A stretch of DNA of 64,000 nucleotides from Teratosphaeria epicoccoides. Taxonomy: Eukaryota; Ascomycota; Dothideomycetes; Mycosphaerellales; Teratosphaeriaceae. The stretch spans positions 186,001-250,000 of the forward strand of contig JADDMT010000030.1 in the NCBI GenBank assembly GCA_021401465.1, written 5' to 3'. A program made the translations under genes and the position numbers. Shown here one piece after another: positions 46,333 to 57,719 of this stretch; the first letter of the stretch is position 1, and every line of letters starts with the position of its first letter. The notes beneath the pieces were generated by a model. It saw only the letters and a list, made by a program, of their open reading frames with translations. It had not been told where the DNA came from and did no database searches.

Positions 46333-47556
46333 GCCCTTCCTAGACCGCATCGCCTACGCCATACTGCATAAATGGTCTACTAGGTCGACGTGGCTCCTGT
46401 CGCTAAAAACCCTCACACTAATACTGCTACATACTAGTCAGACAACTTCCCTGGCTTCGACCTTACGAGGCTACGGAGGCGGCTCCTAAGCGCTTTGCAG
46501 CCGCACTTAGGCATCGCGCGCTAGCTCCACAACTACGAGCAGCGGGTCGTGAATGCGGATGCTAGCTTGCAGGATCTCTAGGACGATGCACTATAGCGAC
46601 TCGGCTTTGCCGCTTACTGCAAGGGCGAACAGGAGGCGCTTGCCATTCTAGAGGAGATTGTACGCTAGAGGGAGGAAGAAGGGTAGAGTCGTGAGCACTC
46701 GCGGGTTATAGGGTCGAAGGATTAGAGACTAGCGAGGTGCCTGTAGGTAAGGGTGCTAACGGCTGTCAGCGCGGCGACGACGCCCGATTTCTCATTCATT
46801 CTAACCGATTTTAACAAAACTGTCCGCGAGGCGTGCACTGATCTCAAACCATGGAGACAGACTTGTGAGAATGCCCGGCGACTCTCTATCGAAGCCCGAA
46901 AAGATCAACTCCGCATCCTCGCCTAAGTCGACACTATTGCCACATCGGAATCCCATCATATCCACCAAACTGTCGTCCTTCCCGCCCTCTCCCTCTGCCT
47001 ATCTCCTTAGAAGAACCGTCGCCGTTGCATCGACACTGCCTAGTCCTAGCTGCACAACCGCTCCTACCTAGGCTACTAGACGCCTCTCTTCTTATCCGGC
47101 CGCGCCTACTCCTTCTAAAAACGCCCCGCTAGTGACTTCGGCACTAGCGCTACCCTGCACAAACGCACTCTAGACACTGTCTTTAGCGTCTAAGTCACCT
47201 CCCTACCTCACTACGACCTCGACGCCCTCATGCACGACTACATTAACGCCCTCTTCGCCGAAATGATGGCCACGAACGCCCGCGACTACATCCTTACTAT
47301 CCGCAACAACCTCTACGCATCTGACACGGGCGACAACACTAGCTAGCTCCTGCCTAACACCCGATCTCCCTCTCCCTCATCCTCCTCCTCCTCCTTATCC
47401 CCCTCCTACCTCTCCCTCCTCCTCTACGGCATCGCCTACCTCTCCTTGATCTCCCTACCTCTCTACTCCCCCGCCAACCCCCGGCCCCTCTAACCTCAAG
47501 AAGACTTCATGTGGCTCGAAAGCATCAATGACGACGACTACATCGCGCTCCGCTAG
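46333..47556 (+). pseudogene. RIP-degraded unidentified gene
   Basis: One plus-strand phase is protein-like over more than 1.1 kb despite many TAG and several TAA codons. Pieces are FPGFDLTRLRRRLLSALQPH, QDL and RLGFAAYCKGEQEALAILEE, FILTDFNKTVREACTDLKPW, RQTCENARRLSIEARKDQLR, LDALMHDYINALFAEMMATN, ARDYILTIRNNLYASDTGDN and EDFMWLESINDDDYIALR. A Ser/Pro-rich low-complexity tract lies at about 47,365-47,430. No frameshift is needed over the better part. The start is not determinable. Family unknown. Confidence 0.45.
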
Positions 47557-49163
47557 CGTAAAAGCTCGCCGTAGTCTGCGATGTAGGAGAAGGCAGTGCG
47601 GAACTCTACGTGCGAGTTTCTTGCCGAAAGAGCTGCGCCTCCTGCACCATCGTCGCAGGATGGGAATATGGGAAGTAGCGTGGAGGAGGCGGTGTAGAGG
47701 TTTTAGAATGATGGGACCGAGGTGAGGTAGTAGGTTAGTTAGGATGTCAAGGGGAATAGTGCTATGGCGAGGAGTGTGGATGCGGGTGTTGATTTGGATC
47801 TGAAGGGGACGCCGGGGTTGTTGGGGCTGAGGATGCGTAAGGCGAGGTTGAGGGAGGTAGGGAGGGGTAGGATCTGAGGTTCTCCTGACAAGAGGCATCA
47901 CGTACGTACATACGCCGAGGACCTGTACGTGTCCTAATAACTCTAATGATAGGATCGAGTCGCGTATCGACAGCATGATATTCAGACGTGCCAGTCAACG
48001 AGGGTACCACAGCTCTCAGCCCATCCGATCCAATTGACCCTGCGCCCAAGCTGCATGTCAGCAAAAACGACTTCTCTGCTGCCACGACGACCGAGGAGGG
48101 CTGCATTGCCGTTGCATCTGACGGGTGAGGACAGTCCGCATGGAGCAGAAAGAAGGTGCTGCAGGGAGAGATGAAAGCATGAAGGGATACTGCGGATTAT
48201 CACGCAGGGCTGGCGCGTGCTTGGAAAGGACAGTGAGGAGGGCGACGAGGGTGGAGCGGGAGGTAGAGCTGGACGCTTGCAAAACCCCTTCGTGACAGGA
48301 CAAGAAGAGCGCGTGTTGATAGCACGACTAGTTTAATGCAGAGGACACCTCCGAAGACGCAGCTGCGCCTAGGCATGCCATCGATGGAGCCACTACTGCT
48401 GCCACCTGATCCCCCCGCTACCATCACACGCCGCACACCCGGCCCTTCTGGCCCAACCGAAGAACCAGTCTCGGCACGTGTCTCGAGCGAGCAGGGCGCC
48501 TTGGACGATGCATTTGCCTGAGCAGTTCTTTGGCAACGACACGCCAAGAGAACCGCTATGGCATCGCGTCAGCCGGATACTGCTTGAACCCATGTACTTT
48601 GCGTGCTGCGGGACGGAGGTTGTCATGCGCGGAGACGAGCGGTCAGCGGCATCGAGCAAATTGTAGTCGATTTTGGCCTCGCATGTGCGTCGACACTCGA
48701 CTCATGCAGATTCGCACAAACGTCGCGGCTGGAACTTCGCGACGATCTGCTCGAGCGCACGGGCAAGAATCATATAGGTCAGCAGTCGCTGGCTGGTCGC
48801 AAGGCGCTACAAGCGCTGGATATGCGTTCACGTTCGACATGGCAGAAAAACGGAAACTCATCTTAAGAGCTCCCAGCCTTGTAGATCATCGGCCTGAAGC
48901 GCCTCGGCACAACAGGATCCCTGGAGACTCCGTGCTGGGTGGAGAATGTGATTCGGCGCACATGAAGTGGCTCCAAACATCGTTCAATGAGGCGCTGTGT
49001 GTGCTATGACCTGTTCTATCTGGTGAGCAATTGCGGAAAAAAGGAAAGCCCTCCTACCCTACCCGATACGTGGGCTTCGCCTCTGTCGAACTGCAACACG
49101 CGGTGACGGCTGGGTATGACTGCATCTGGTGCTGCCACAACTGTGCCTCCAGTACATTCCACG

Positions 49164-49196
<33 letters not shown>

Positions 49197-50586
49197 TGCG
49201 CCAGGCATCCTGAAGCCAGAATATGGGCCCAAGACGCCCGGTGGCGTCTCAGATTCTCTGACGGCAGGCTTTTCTCTGAGGGAAAACATGCCTGCATGCC
49301 GAAATTGATATCGAGGGGCGTTGTGGCGTTCTTATCGCATCATGCCAAGCAACACATCGATTTCTGCTGCTTCCCGGCTCTTTCGATCAGATCGAGCCCT
49401 CAGTGTGCGTGTTTCCCACAGAACGGCGACCTGGAGCCCCGGAAGAAGGCAGCTGGCTCTACCGCACCTTCCAGGCTTAGCGCTACTAGACCTCTCATGC
49501 AGGAGGTCGTAATCCACCACAATGAATCTTCTAGCGTCGGGTCCCCAGAGCGTCATGCCGGCGACCCGGGCTCCCGAATGAAATGCCAGGCAGAGGATGG
49601 CGAGACGCCACTAGATGGTGTCGGCGAGAAACGCCGAGGGCAGGGCCTCCCAGGCTACCGAAGAAGAGTACGGGTATCGACAAGAAACTGCTGAGCGGAG
49701 TACTTTCGGCATTCGACGTGCATGTCCATGGCTAGCGGCGTCACTTAACCGTCCTCAAGGACGAGCGAGAATGCCATCGACCGCCCTAGCCGCAAGAGAT
49801 GGCTATCGACGAGCTCGGGTATCAGACTCTGCAGAATTGATATTGCCGTACGTACGTATATCTTCACGTCGACCTCGGACCGGGACTTCACTCTGGAGCG
49901 AGCATCTTACTTGACCTACCTACCTACCTGCCTGCCTGGCTCATGGTAACTCCAGACTTTACGCCGGCGCTCGGAGAGCGGCGAGCTTCGCAATAGTTTC
50001 CTGATCGCTACCGCCGCCTACCCAGAGTTTTGAGGTACCCGGTGTTTAGGCCTATAGTGACTACGCATCCATGTATTCACTCCTCGCCTACTTATCTCGG
50101 GCACAGTGTGTGTGTCCTTCTTTCATGCGGCAAAGCGCTAATCCCGCGATTATTTTCTCCTCTGCGCTCGTGTGGGATTTGGGGCGGATGACAGATTAGT
50201 CGGCACAGGGAGGGCAAAGAATACGCGGAATGAGGTGCAATGCTAGATACAGCTACGACCATTCTACGTAGAGTCTGTTCAGAAAGGTTTTGTATCAGTC
50301 GTGAGTTGTGTCGTTTCGTTAGTCAGGTCGTTCGTTTCGTTCGTTCGTTTATAAAGTCATCTGCTCGCCTGTGAAATCGCTCGTCCATGCTGGAGTGAAT
50401 TTCGACCACGGAGTCGTCAGTCGTCCATAAACTCACGCATGCATTAGTCATACCGCCAGTTATCATAATCATCATCATGCCATGTCCTACAGATGCCCAG
50501 AACGAAACAAAAAGAACCCGATCCATATTCTCATCTCATCCAATCATCTCATCCAAGCAGTCATAACACACATCACCAAAGCTGTC
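47557..50586. other. Ordinary-composition DNA without a supported gene
   Basis: Overlapping frames of 60-190 codons occur on both strands but show no domain. Simple repeats include the 32-bp poly-C at 49,165-49,196, CTAC/CTGC tetranucleotides near 49,915-49,940 and TTCG repeats near 50,330-50,352. Confidence 0.35.
49165..49196. repeat. Poly-C tract of 32 bases
   Basis: This is an uninterrupted run of 32 C. It creates artificial poly-Pro and poly-Gly frames and is not coding evidence. The exact length is likely to be unstable and may be affected by sequencing error. Confidence 0.9.
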
Positions 50587-51670
50587 CTAATCCATCGCCA
50601 ACAACTCGTCGAGATGAGCATCCGTAAAGGTAAAGTCGAGTGCGGTGTCCTGACTCTTGCTCACTTCGGCCACATCCATAGGCAGCCTCTCGTTTCCTTC
50701 ATTCGTCAAAGCCACGAGCGAGGTTGGCCAAGCACCGCTGGTGCCTGCAAGCTCGATGAGCTCGTCAAAGCCGGGGTCGGTCGGTGTGGGGTGTTTCCTG
50801 CTAATACTAGATCCCATCTTGTGGTTGTGAGCCCACGCCGCCAAGAGCGTTTGACACCGGTGGAGTGCCTTGCTGTGGAGCGAATCCACTATCGAGCGTT
50901 GGCATAGCATTCAAGCTGGGAAATGACGAGTCGTTATTGCGACCTTGCAAGCTGCTATGGGAGGCCTGCTTTGGGAAAGTGTCAAAGGCTGGCAGATCAT
51001 CCAAGCCGGGGACCGAGGACTCATTGCCGCCTTGCACGGTGCTGTCGAAGGCCTGCTGCTCGAATGGGCCGGCTAGTAGAGCGTCTGAAAGGCTGGTGTC
51101 TCTAGCCGCTGCCTCTACTTCTCCAGTCTCGATCTCGATGGCTGCTTTTTGGCTCTGCTCGCTGTGCGTACCATTTGCGGTCGCATCAGGACTTGACGAC
51201 TGCGTCGCCGGAGCATGTTCTTGCTAGTGCCCTGCTGTCGCCTCGGTGAAGAGGCGCAATGAGAAGACTACAAAGCTCCCGCCTGTCGAACAACCCGAAC
51301 TGCTCGGACGCGGCGATGAGATCTCGCTACAATATGCTTCGGCCTGCTTTGCTTTCAAGTCGAAATGTGTACTCAACGTCTTGAAGACTAGAGATGATTC
51401 CCTTGAAAAGGGAGGCATCCCGTCAACGACATTGAGCGCATCGATCAAAATCTTATTCATTCGCTCGTACTTATACCTTGCGTCCAGGGTGCGCATAGTT
51501 GGAAATAGGACAGCGAGGAGGTCGGTTGCGGCGTGGTCATATCTGTGAAGCAAATAGAGTCAGTGGAATAGGATCTTGTTGGTTTGTAGCAGTAGGGTGG
51601 CGTGCGCGCGCTTGAGGTTGCGATAGACTTGCTGGGCGTGAGCCTTCTTGATGCGCGCCGTATTCGACAT
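50587..51670 (-). pseudogene. Degraded unidentified gene, paralogue of the one at 27,903-28,826
   Basis: The minus frame starts MSNTARIKKAHAQQVYRNLK at 51,670. Alignment with the 27.9-kb copy places a 71-nt exon 1 (same length in both) and a 57-bp intron at 51,543-51,599 with a CACTGAC branch site and TTCACAG acceptor. The donor position has no GT, so splicing is probably lost. Exon 2 reads DHAATDLLAVLFPTMRTLDA and SLVFKTLSTHFDLKAKQAEA, meets TAG at 51,224, and continues QEHAPATQSSSPDATANG and LDDLPAFDTFPKQASHSS. After a frame change near 50,830 it ends GFDELIELAGT and LDFTFTDAHLDELLAMD. The acidic-hydrophobic C-terminus resembles an activation domain; that is inference. Confidence 0.5.
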
Positions 51671-52695
51671 TGCTGCGAGTATCGGTTGGTCGAGGTGGAG
51701 GTAGAGGTAGAGGTAGACGCTAGAGATGGATGAAAGCAAAGTCAGGGCGATAGGAGAAGAGGTAAAGGACATCCTTCCGCCCGATATATGCTTGGGAACA
51801 AGATATCGGCATTTCGCAGGCTATACGTGCAGCTCGTCTACTGCATCTTCGCAAGCGATGTGAAGACTCCGTGGCGATACCTACATCTTTCACCTGCACC
51901 TCCGCGATCAATGTGAAAACGTTGTGATCGGTGGTCGGCGGTCAAGAAGAGATGCTGCATCGGTCATTGGGAGGGTTTGAGACATCCAGATCGAGCACGT
52001 CCTCGAGCATCCAAAAGACTAGACCGACGACACTAGCAGCTGAGAATCCCGCAGCTCAGACAGACTTCGTCCTTGCTGTCCGGGACGAAGTGCAAACACG
52101 CAATAGGTTAGTGTCTGATTAGTGATTAGAATGAGATGAGGCATCCGTAGCAGACGGGTCGAAGCATCCTTAGACTAGCTAGAAGCGAGCGTGGAAACAG
52201 ATGTCTACGATATGTGTCAGGTCGTTGGTTTTCGGGCTCTTGATGATGCCGTTAGTCGTCCTTGGGAAGATGTAGCTCACAGAGCATATCCGGTACAGAA
52301 AGCCCACAAGGATCGCGCGCGCATGTGGCTGCGACTTGCGTTTCCATCAGTCTGGCGGGTCAAGACATGGCGTCGGTAGTCGTTAGGATGTGAGGAATTC
52401 CAGGCGGAGAACCCAGGCGGAAATCCAGATGAGCATGCGTAGATGATTCTGGGATCTGATCGTCGCGTGGTATCATGACGATTGCATGGGCTTCATGGCG
52501 CTCCGACGAAATGTTGACGATAGTGTTATACCTGACGTTCGCGGCAGCACAGCGCAAGCCAGAATACCCAAGCCAGACTGTGCGGATGTCAAACGACGCC
52601 AAATTGGCGATGGTGGCGGCTTCGCGCTGCACTGAAAAGTTTGTGAGCGCGGATACCATTCGCGGAGGAAAACAGATCGCCAGGTCCAGTGCATC
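51671..52695. other. No supported gene
   Basis: Short overlapping frames only. The stretch may contain decayed upstream exons of the INCENP-like remnant that follows, but nothing readable was found. Confidence 0.35.
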
Positions 52696-53100
52696 AGCCT
52701 CAACCACCCAGCTGGCCCAGCACGAGCCCTCAAATCTACACAGTCATCGCCAACATATCCTAAAGGCGATAACGTCGAGCTGCCAGAGATCGCCACCGAT
52801 TCCAAATACGAAGGACACTCGGACGAAGAGACCGACGGTGACTTCCACGCACCTTCCTATGTCGCGTCACCTACGCTTCGCGACCTGCTCACACAACAAC
52901 AACTCGTGGATCCTGAGACGGTCTTTGGTCCTATCGATGAGCTGGAGATGGAGGTGTTTTAAGACTCAGCGGACTGGCGGAGGCCTCAGTAGGTTGACAG
53001 TAGACTCACTATATGATGACCGCATGGTTGCTTTGATGAAATGGGAAGAACTATGACAGGCTGAAGAGGTTCAGAGATCTCGGCTCTAGCGCTATCCCTT
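52696..53100 (+). pseudogene. INCENP (IN-box, Aurora-binding) C-terminal remnant
   Basis: One frame reads PTYPKGDNVELPEIATDS, an acidic stretch, then APSYVASPTLRDLLTQQQL, VDPETVFGPIDELEMEVF and a TAA at 52,960. After a gap of about 90 bases another phase gives YDRLKRFRDLGSSAI (53,052-53,096). The pattern of a PEIATDS, an acidic spacer, a P-S-x-V-x-S-P-x-L-R, a QQQLVDP, an FGPI and a final KRFRD is that of the IN-box of INCENP/Sli15, which binds and activates Aurora kinase in the chromosomal passenger complex. The TAA and the gap break it and no N-terminal part is visible, so it is a fragment, presumably of a duplicate. It is convergent with the HNH gene. Confidence 0.7.
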
Positions 53101-53327
53101 GCGTCGCTTGCCAGAATGAGTTTGTGACAGGCCGTTGTGAAAGACTTGACGATGCTGTGACCTCGGCGGCGAAGATGAGTGACGTGGAGATGAGGCAGCG
53201 GGATGCTTTGGAAGGTGACTAGAGGTGCGAGCGAGGCAAACGAGCCGTTGCATATCTTGTAAGTAGACGTGCATTGCAGTCTGATTCATTGTCTCGTCTC
53301 TCGTACTTGTCCTGAGAACAGTCAGGA

Positions 53328-54662
53328 TCAGAGGAAGCCTGCATGTTGATCAAAATATCGGTATCGCTTCCGCCCTCGCCCAACCTCGTCATCAAAGTCG
53401 TCATCGGAATGCCACCCTGTTCTGCGCTTAGCGGCGAAGAAAGGGTCTTTTTCTATCTCGGCTTCCAATCTTGCCTGTCGAGCACGGCGCTTGTAGCCAT
53501 ATGGGTCGTCACCGCAACTGTCTAATTCATCCCCTTCTTCCTCCTCTGCGTCCGGACTCTCCTCCGCAAAGCTGCCGACTCCTGAATCTTCAGTGCATTC
53601 TTCATGTCCTTCAGCTTCTCTCCTCTTCTTGGCCCCTCGACTCGGACTACTGCGCCCACGCCCTTGGTTCAGGCAGAATCGCCGAAAGCAATCATCGCCG
53701 CTCACACCTTCCGGGCCGCCGCTCTGTGTGACCACCCAACGGTGAACCTTGGGTTGGAAGAATTGGAGGAGGCGCGGAAATATGTCCCAGGCGAAGCGCG
53801 CAAGCAGATATTGACGGCAAATGCCTTTCAGTGGTTGAAGCTGCCGGTTGTGGTAGAGAGAGCAGATCTCGGGTTTGGTGTAATGAGAATGAAGAGTCCA
53901 TTTCCAGTTACCAGTCTCGTCATGCTTTGGCACAATTGAGAATTCCATCGCGTCAAAGAGGAAATGCACATCAGCGCGCAGCATGATGGCGTTGTCTGCA
54001 TCGTTCATAGCCTCCCTGCCCTCCTTTTGCCGATTGCCGAGCGAATCGCGGTAATTGCCCATGTTGTTGCGCAAAAACCAGTCCTCCTCCGACGCCGGTA
54101 TCAAGTGTGCCATCTGCAGTGCCAGTGTGTGTTGGGTGACGCGACACGACGCGTCGCGGGGCTTAGGCTGAAAGAGAGGGTGGTCCGGAGTGACAGTCGA
54201 AGGCTCGATCGGGGCATCGAGCCACGGCGCCTGGAGCCGTTCACGGCCTGGAAAGCGCCATTCGCGGAAGTTGGGCACGACCGGCCACGGCACTACAGGA
54301 GCAGCAGGCGATGTCGTCCCAAGATCGATGCCCGGCACGTGAAAGAAGTATTCGCCCGCAGGAAGTATGCGACCTGCAGGCTGCTCCGGGACCTTGCTCT
54401 GTAGCGCTTTGGCGTAGGGTTGATCGGAGGAGAGGAAGCCGTCAAATCGGTTGTTAGCGATGATGGCGCAGGCGCAGTGAACAATGCTGTACGCCACGCC
54501 CTGCACGCCGCTGATGCTGACATCGGTCGCGTTAAACTGGACGAGGAGGTTCTCGTCAGTACGGTAGCCTGGATGGCGCACCAGAACTAAAGCATTTGCC
54601 GACGGCGGCGCATGGCCCTCGGTTGGGTTGGGGAAAGGAGGACGAAGCGACAACAGACTCAT
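53328..54662 (-). CDS. HNH-endonuclease-domain protein, intact single-exon ORF
   Basis: The 444-residue protein has an N-terminal region of unknown fold and an HNH domain of the type common in ascomycetes (HNH_2-like) at about residues 170-245: CRVTQHTLALQMAHLIP with Cys173 and His186, NDADNAIML with Asn224, and DVHFLFDAMEF with His233 and Asp237. A conserved-looking helical tail follows (YLLARFAWDIFPRLLQFF), then an acidic low-complexity segment (SPDAEEEEGDELDSCG) and a basic C-terminus (RGRKRYRYFDQ). Such proteins are abundant in filamentous fungi and their role is unsettled. There is no internal stop; ATG at 54,662 is the first in frame. It is the best-preserved long ORF at this end of the island. 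Confidence 0.8.
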   Translation of the reverse strand: MSLLSLRPPFPNPTEGHAPPSANALVLVRHPGYRTDENLLVQFNATDVSISGVQGVAYSIVHCACAIIANNRFDGFLSSDQPYAKALQSKVPEQPAGRILPAGEYFFHVPGIDLGTTSPAAPVVPWPVVPNFREWRFPGRERLQAPWLDAPIEPSTVTPDHPLFQPKPRDASCRVTQHTLALQMAHLIPASEEDWFLRNNMGNYRDSLGNRQKEGREAMNDADNAIMLRADVHFLFDAMEFSIVPKHDETGNWKWTLHSHYTKPEICSLYHNRQLQPLKGICRQYLLARFAWDIFPRLLQFFQPKVHRWVVTQSGGPEGVSGDDCFRRFCLNQGRGRSSPSRGAKKRREAEGHEECTEDSGVGSFAEESPDAEEEEGDELDSCGDDPYGYKRRARQARLEAEIEKDPFFAAKRRTGWHSDDDFDDEVGRGRKRYRYFDQHAGFL

Positions 54663-54791
54663 GGCTCACTGATCAGTCCATGTCTGGTGATGAATGGAAA
54701 ACGGGTATATGCGCTCCGAGTTCGATTGTGTTTACCTTTGATGTTTACACAGCGCGGGCGTTACCGCAATGACGTACCGGGTCGACGGGAG

Positions 54792-55253
54792 TCAGGATTT
54801 CTTTGGGACCCTCCAAATTTTGATGGGTTCTTGTTCAATGTTTCCATATAGGCGGCCGCGCACGATGACGAAGCCTATGATTACGCCGGAGCAACATTTC
54901 CTGTGCTCTGACTCTTGGGTCCTCTGGCTCATTGTGTTGCGGCTGTTGTGAAAGCCACGCATGGTACCCCGGGTGTCGAAGAAGAAAACAATGCCGGGCA
55001 CGACCAATCCTTTCGAGAAGGCGTAGAGCCACTCTACGTCCTTTCGAATCTGAGGGAGAAGCGCGATGGAGAAGCAGCAGAGAACCGAGAGATGAGATAT
55101 GAAGAGTGAGCGCGTGTGCAGCGAGTCCGATTGGAAACACAGGCTCAGGTTTCGCGCGCAAAACGATCCATACTCATTGCTCTTAAAGCCCGAAGATACA
55201 TTTGCAGAGATGAGGACTGCGTGTGTCCAGATCAAGTCTGCATTCACGTCCAC
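54792..55253 (-). CDS. Hypothetical ORF
   Basis: This 153-codon frame has two hydrophobic stretches (SHLSVLCCFSIALL and GLVVPGIVFFF). A second frame across the same bases is open for 108 codons, so it is uncertain that this is the coding frame. No family is recognised. It lies upstream of, and in the same direction as, the HNH gene. Confidence 0.25.
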   Translation of the reverse strand: MDVNADLIWTHAVLISANVSSGFKSNEYGSFCARNLSLCFQSDSLHTRSLFISHLSVLCCFSIALLPQIRKDVEWLYAFSKGLVVPGIVFFFDTRGTMRGFHNSRNTMSQRTQESEHRKCCSGVIIGFVIVRGRLYGNIEQEPIKIWRVPKKS

Positions 55254-55800
55254 CTTGACCTGGAACGAAGCCGACGGTAGGTAGTACGAGAAAATGCGCT
55301 TCGCTCAAGCGCCGAACAGGCTACCAGATCCGACCGTTACCGCCAGATCAAAGACGCAGCCTGGTGATGATGTGCGCTCTATGCGATCGACAACGAAACC
55401 TGTCAGGCTCTGATCGGCTAGCTGGGCCGCCGCGGGCTCGTCGATCTCAGGAGTAGTGGGAAGTCAGGGGCTCAAGCTCTCGAACAGCAGGTCGTCATTT
55501 TGATCGTTCTTTTCCCGGTTCTCGCCGTCGCCACGAGTCTCGAAGCGTGCGAGTGACAGTAAGTCGTTGTCGTCGCTGTCGTCGTTGCTATCGTTGTTGC
55601 TGTCAGCTCGTCTATCTTGGCAAACGTCAGCGCGGCTGCTGCTTTGAGGCCATTCAGCCGGTCAATGACTGCGCCAGCGTCCTCAGTGATATCGGCGCTC
55701 ATGTGCACATGTCGTTCGTGAACATGTTGTCAACATACAAGCGGGGCAGTGCAGGATGTGGGGTTGTGCAGACTCTCGAGTGCCGGGAAGTGCCACGCTG
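55254..55800. other. Edge of the gene island, no supported gene
   Basis: A GTCGTYGYTRTCGTT-type low-complexity stretch lies at about 55,563-55,605. From about 55,800 the sequence changes to the TAG/CTA-rich composition of the right transposon block. Confidence 0.45.
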
Positions 55801-57719
55801 AGCACCGGCTTAGAGAAAAATGCTCTAGGATCTCGGTACACTAGTACATGCGACTACATTGCCTTCTACGAGCGCGCACCCTCCTAAGGCCATCAAGTGC
55901 AAGTCTTGGACCTGCTGCCTCAAGATTCCTTAGCGACAACAATGCTACTAGCAGTAGCGTCACATACTCCTCTGTGCTAGACTAAGCTTAGCAGTCAAAG
56001 TGTATAAAGAGCATAATTGTCTCTCTTGACACTATATTCCGAGCGACAAGAAGCGAGACCGCCTTGTCATCATAGGTCATAGCAGCTTCTTTAGGACAAT
56101 AACTTGACTAGACAAGCAGAGCTTGTTTGCAAGCAGGAGACTATAATAGCAGTATTAGTAGAGAGGTCCTAAGCTTAAACATCATGACAAGGTATACTAA
56201 GATTAGGGACTACAAGCTAAGATCATGTTCATTGTCTTTAACAGTCTTAACAGGGAGCCGCCTAACTCTAGCTAGGCTAGGTACTTATGCTAGTAGTAGT
56301 AACGTTAGCACAGATAACGCTATAGGAACTAGCACCTAATAAGCCTAGTAGCCCTTAGTATAATAGCACGCCTAACTATGCTAACACCTAGCTCTAGAAC
56401 TAGACACTACCTTCAGGCTTTTAATTAACCTTGCTATCCTCAAGCTAGATAAGCGATCCTAGCTAGTTTGTCCTCTATAATCTAGTACTAAAGCCTTTAT
56501 AGTAGAAGGTTAGTAGTTCTACTATAGCAGGCGTTTACTTAGTTTAATCAAGTAAGCATTTATTCCTACTTGCCCTACCTTCTTATTCTTTTAATGCGCT
56601 TACTATCTGACCTCTATTCCTTGTCCTTTCTACTATGACAGAATGTACCCTCATTCTAGGAGTAGTTCATCTTATAGGTTACGCTAGTAGTCTACTTTAT
56701 GTCTCTAGCAGATTCTTCTTACACTATAAATCGCATGCTAGTATGTCTAGTAGTCTTGCATAAACTTGTTAATTACTTCATGTAGCCCTAAGGGGCACTT
56801 AAGCAATGAAAATAGATTGTCCTACTACATGTCGTTATTAACCTATCTGTTAAATAGTTAGTAGTCCTTATAGGCAGTAGTCTAAAGTTACTAAAGTGTA
56901 GATGCATAAGTGCTAAGTAATATTATATGTTTAGTCTCAAGTAAGTTAATTGTTATCAGATATAACTTTACTAGCAATTAATATTATAATTTAATTGCTA
57001 TTATAAGCTTAGCTACAAGTGATTCCTCCTTGTTACTATTAACTTACTATGTTATGCACTTAGATTACTTTAATTTTATACCTAGCAAGGTATTAAAATA
57101 GCTAGAGAATTAAACTACTAACTTGCCTAAACCTAAGCTAACCTTTATAGGCCCTAGAATAAATCTTAGTAGAACCTAATTATTAAGAGACAGCTATACT
57201 AGACATAAGGCATATAGCATAAAAGGCATACTAGGTATACAAGGGACAAAGGTACTAATTATAGCAGAGTATAAGACAGTAAAGCTACATAGACTAATAT
57301 ACTATATACATATGTCAGATATTATGCAGATCTTAGACACCTTACTAAATTTCAGTTTTGCGACCTCCCTAGGATGCTAAGAACTAACTAGGTTGATCTA
57401 GTAAGCTGTCTAAGGACTACACATGTCTAACATCTGCATCTACCCTATAAGGCCTTAAATACTTCGTGATCTATGTTAGTATAGATTGTCACAGATATTA
57501 TTTTCATCTATAATAGTAAGAACCTATAGTGTTACTACTATTATTAGTAATATAATCCATGCTTCTTAAATACTACCTCTGTAGATTGTCTTAGCAAAAC
57601 TACTAACTTCATGCGTTATAGTAGTCTTGCTCTTTTATTAATATACTGCTAATTTACTATGCTACGCGCTCTAACAAGACATATGCTAGCTTAATTTACC
57701 TCTGTAGTCCTTAGCAATA
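55801..57719 (+). other. RIP-degraded DNA, unidentified remnant
   Basis: There is no intact gene. The plus strand from 56,150 reads MTRYTKIRDYKLRSCSLSLT and, further on with TAG interruptions, LELDTTFRLLINLAILKLDK, AFIVEG and FYYSRRLLSLIK, suggesting a former gene of a mobile element. I could not name it. The part from 56,900 on is AT-rich. Confidence 0.35.

Noticed and set aside
48603..48866. Protein-kinase-like VDFGLA motif
   Set aside because: Only the short motif is present; no catalytic loop, glycine-rich loop or following activation segment could be read in any frame.
49031..49694. Proline-rich and glycine-rich ORFs around 49.1 kb
   Set aside because: They exist only because the 32-bp poly-C is open in several frames on both strands.
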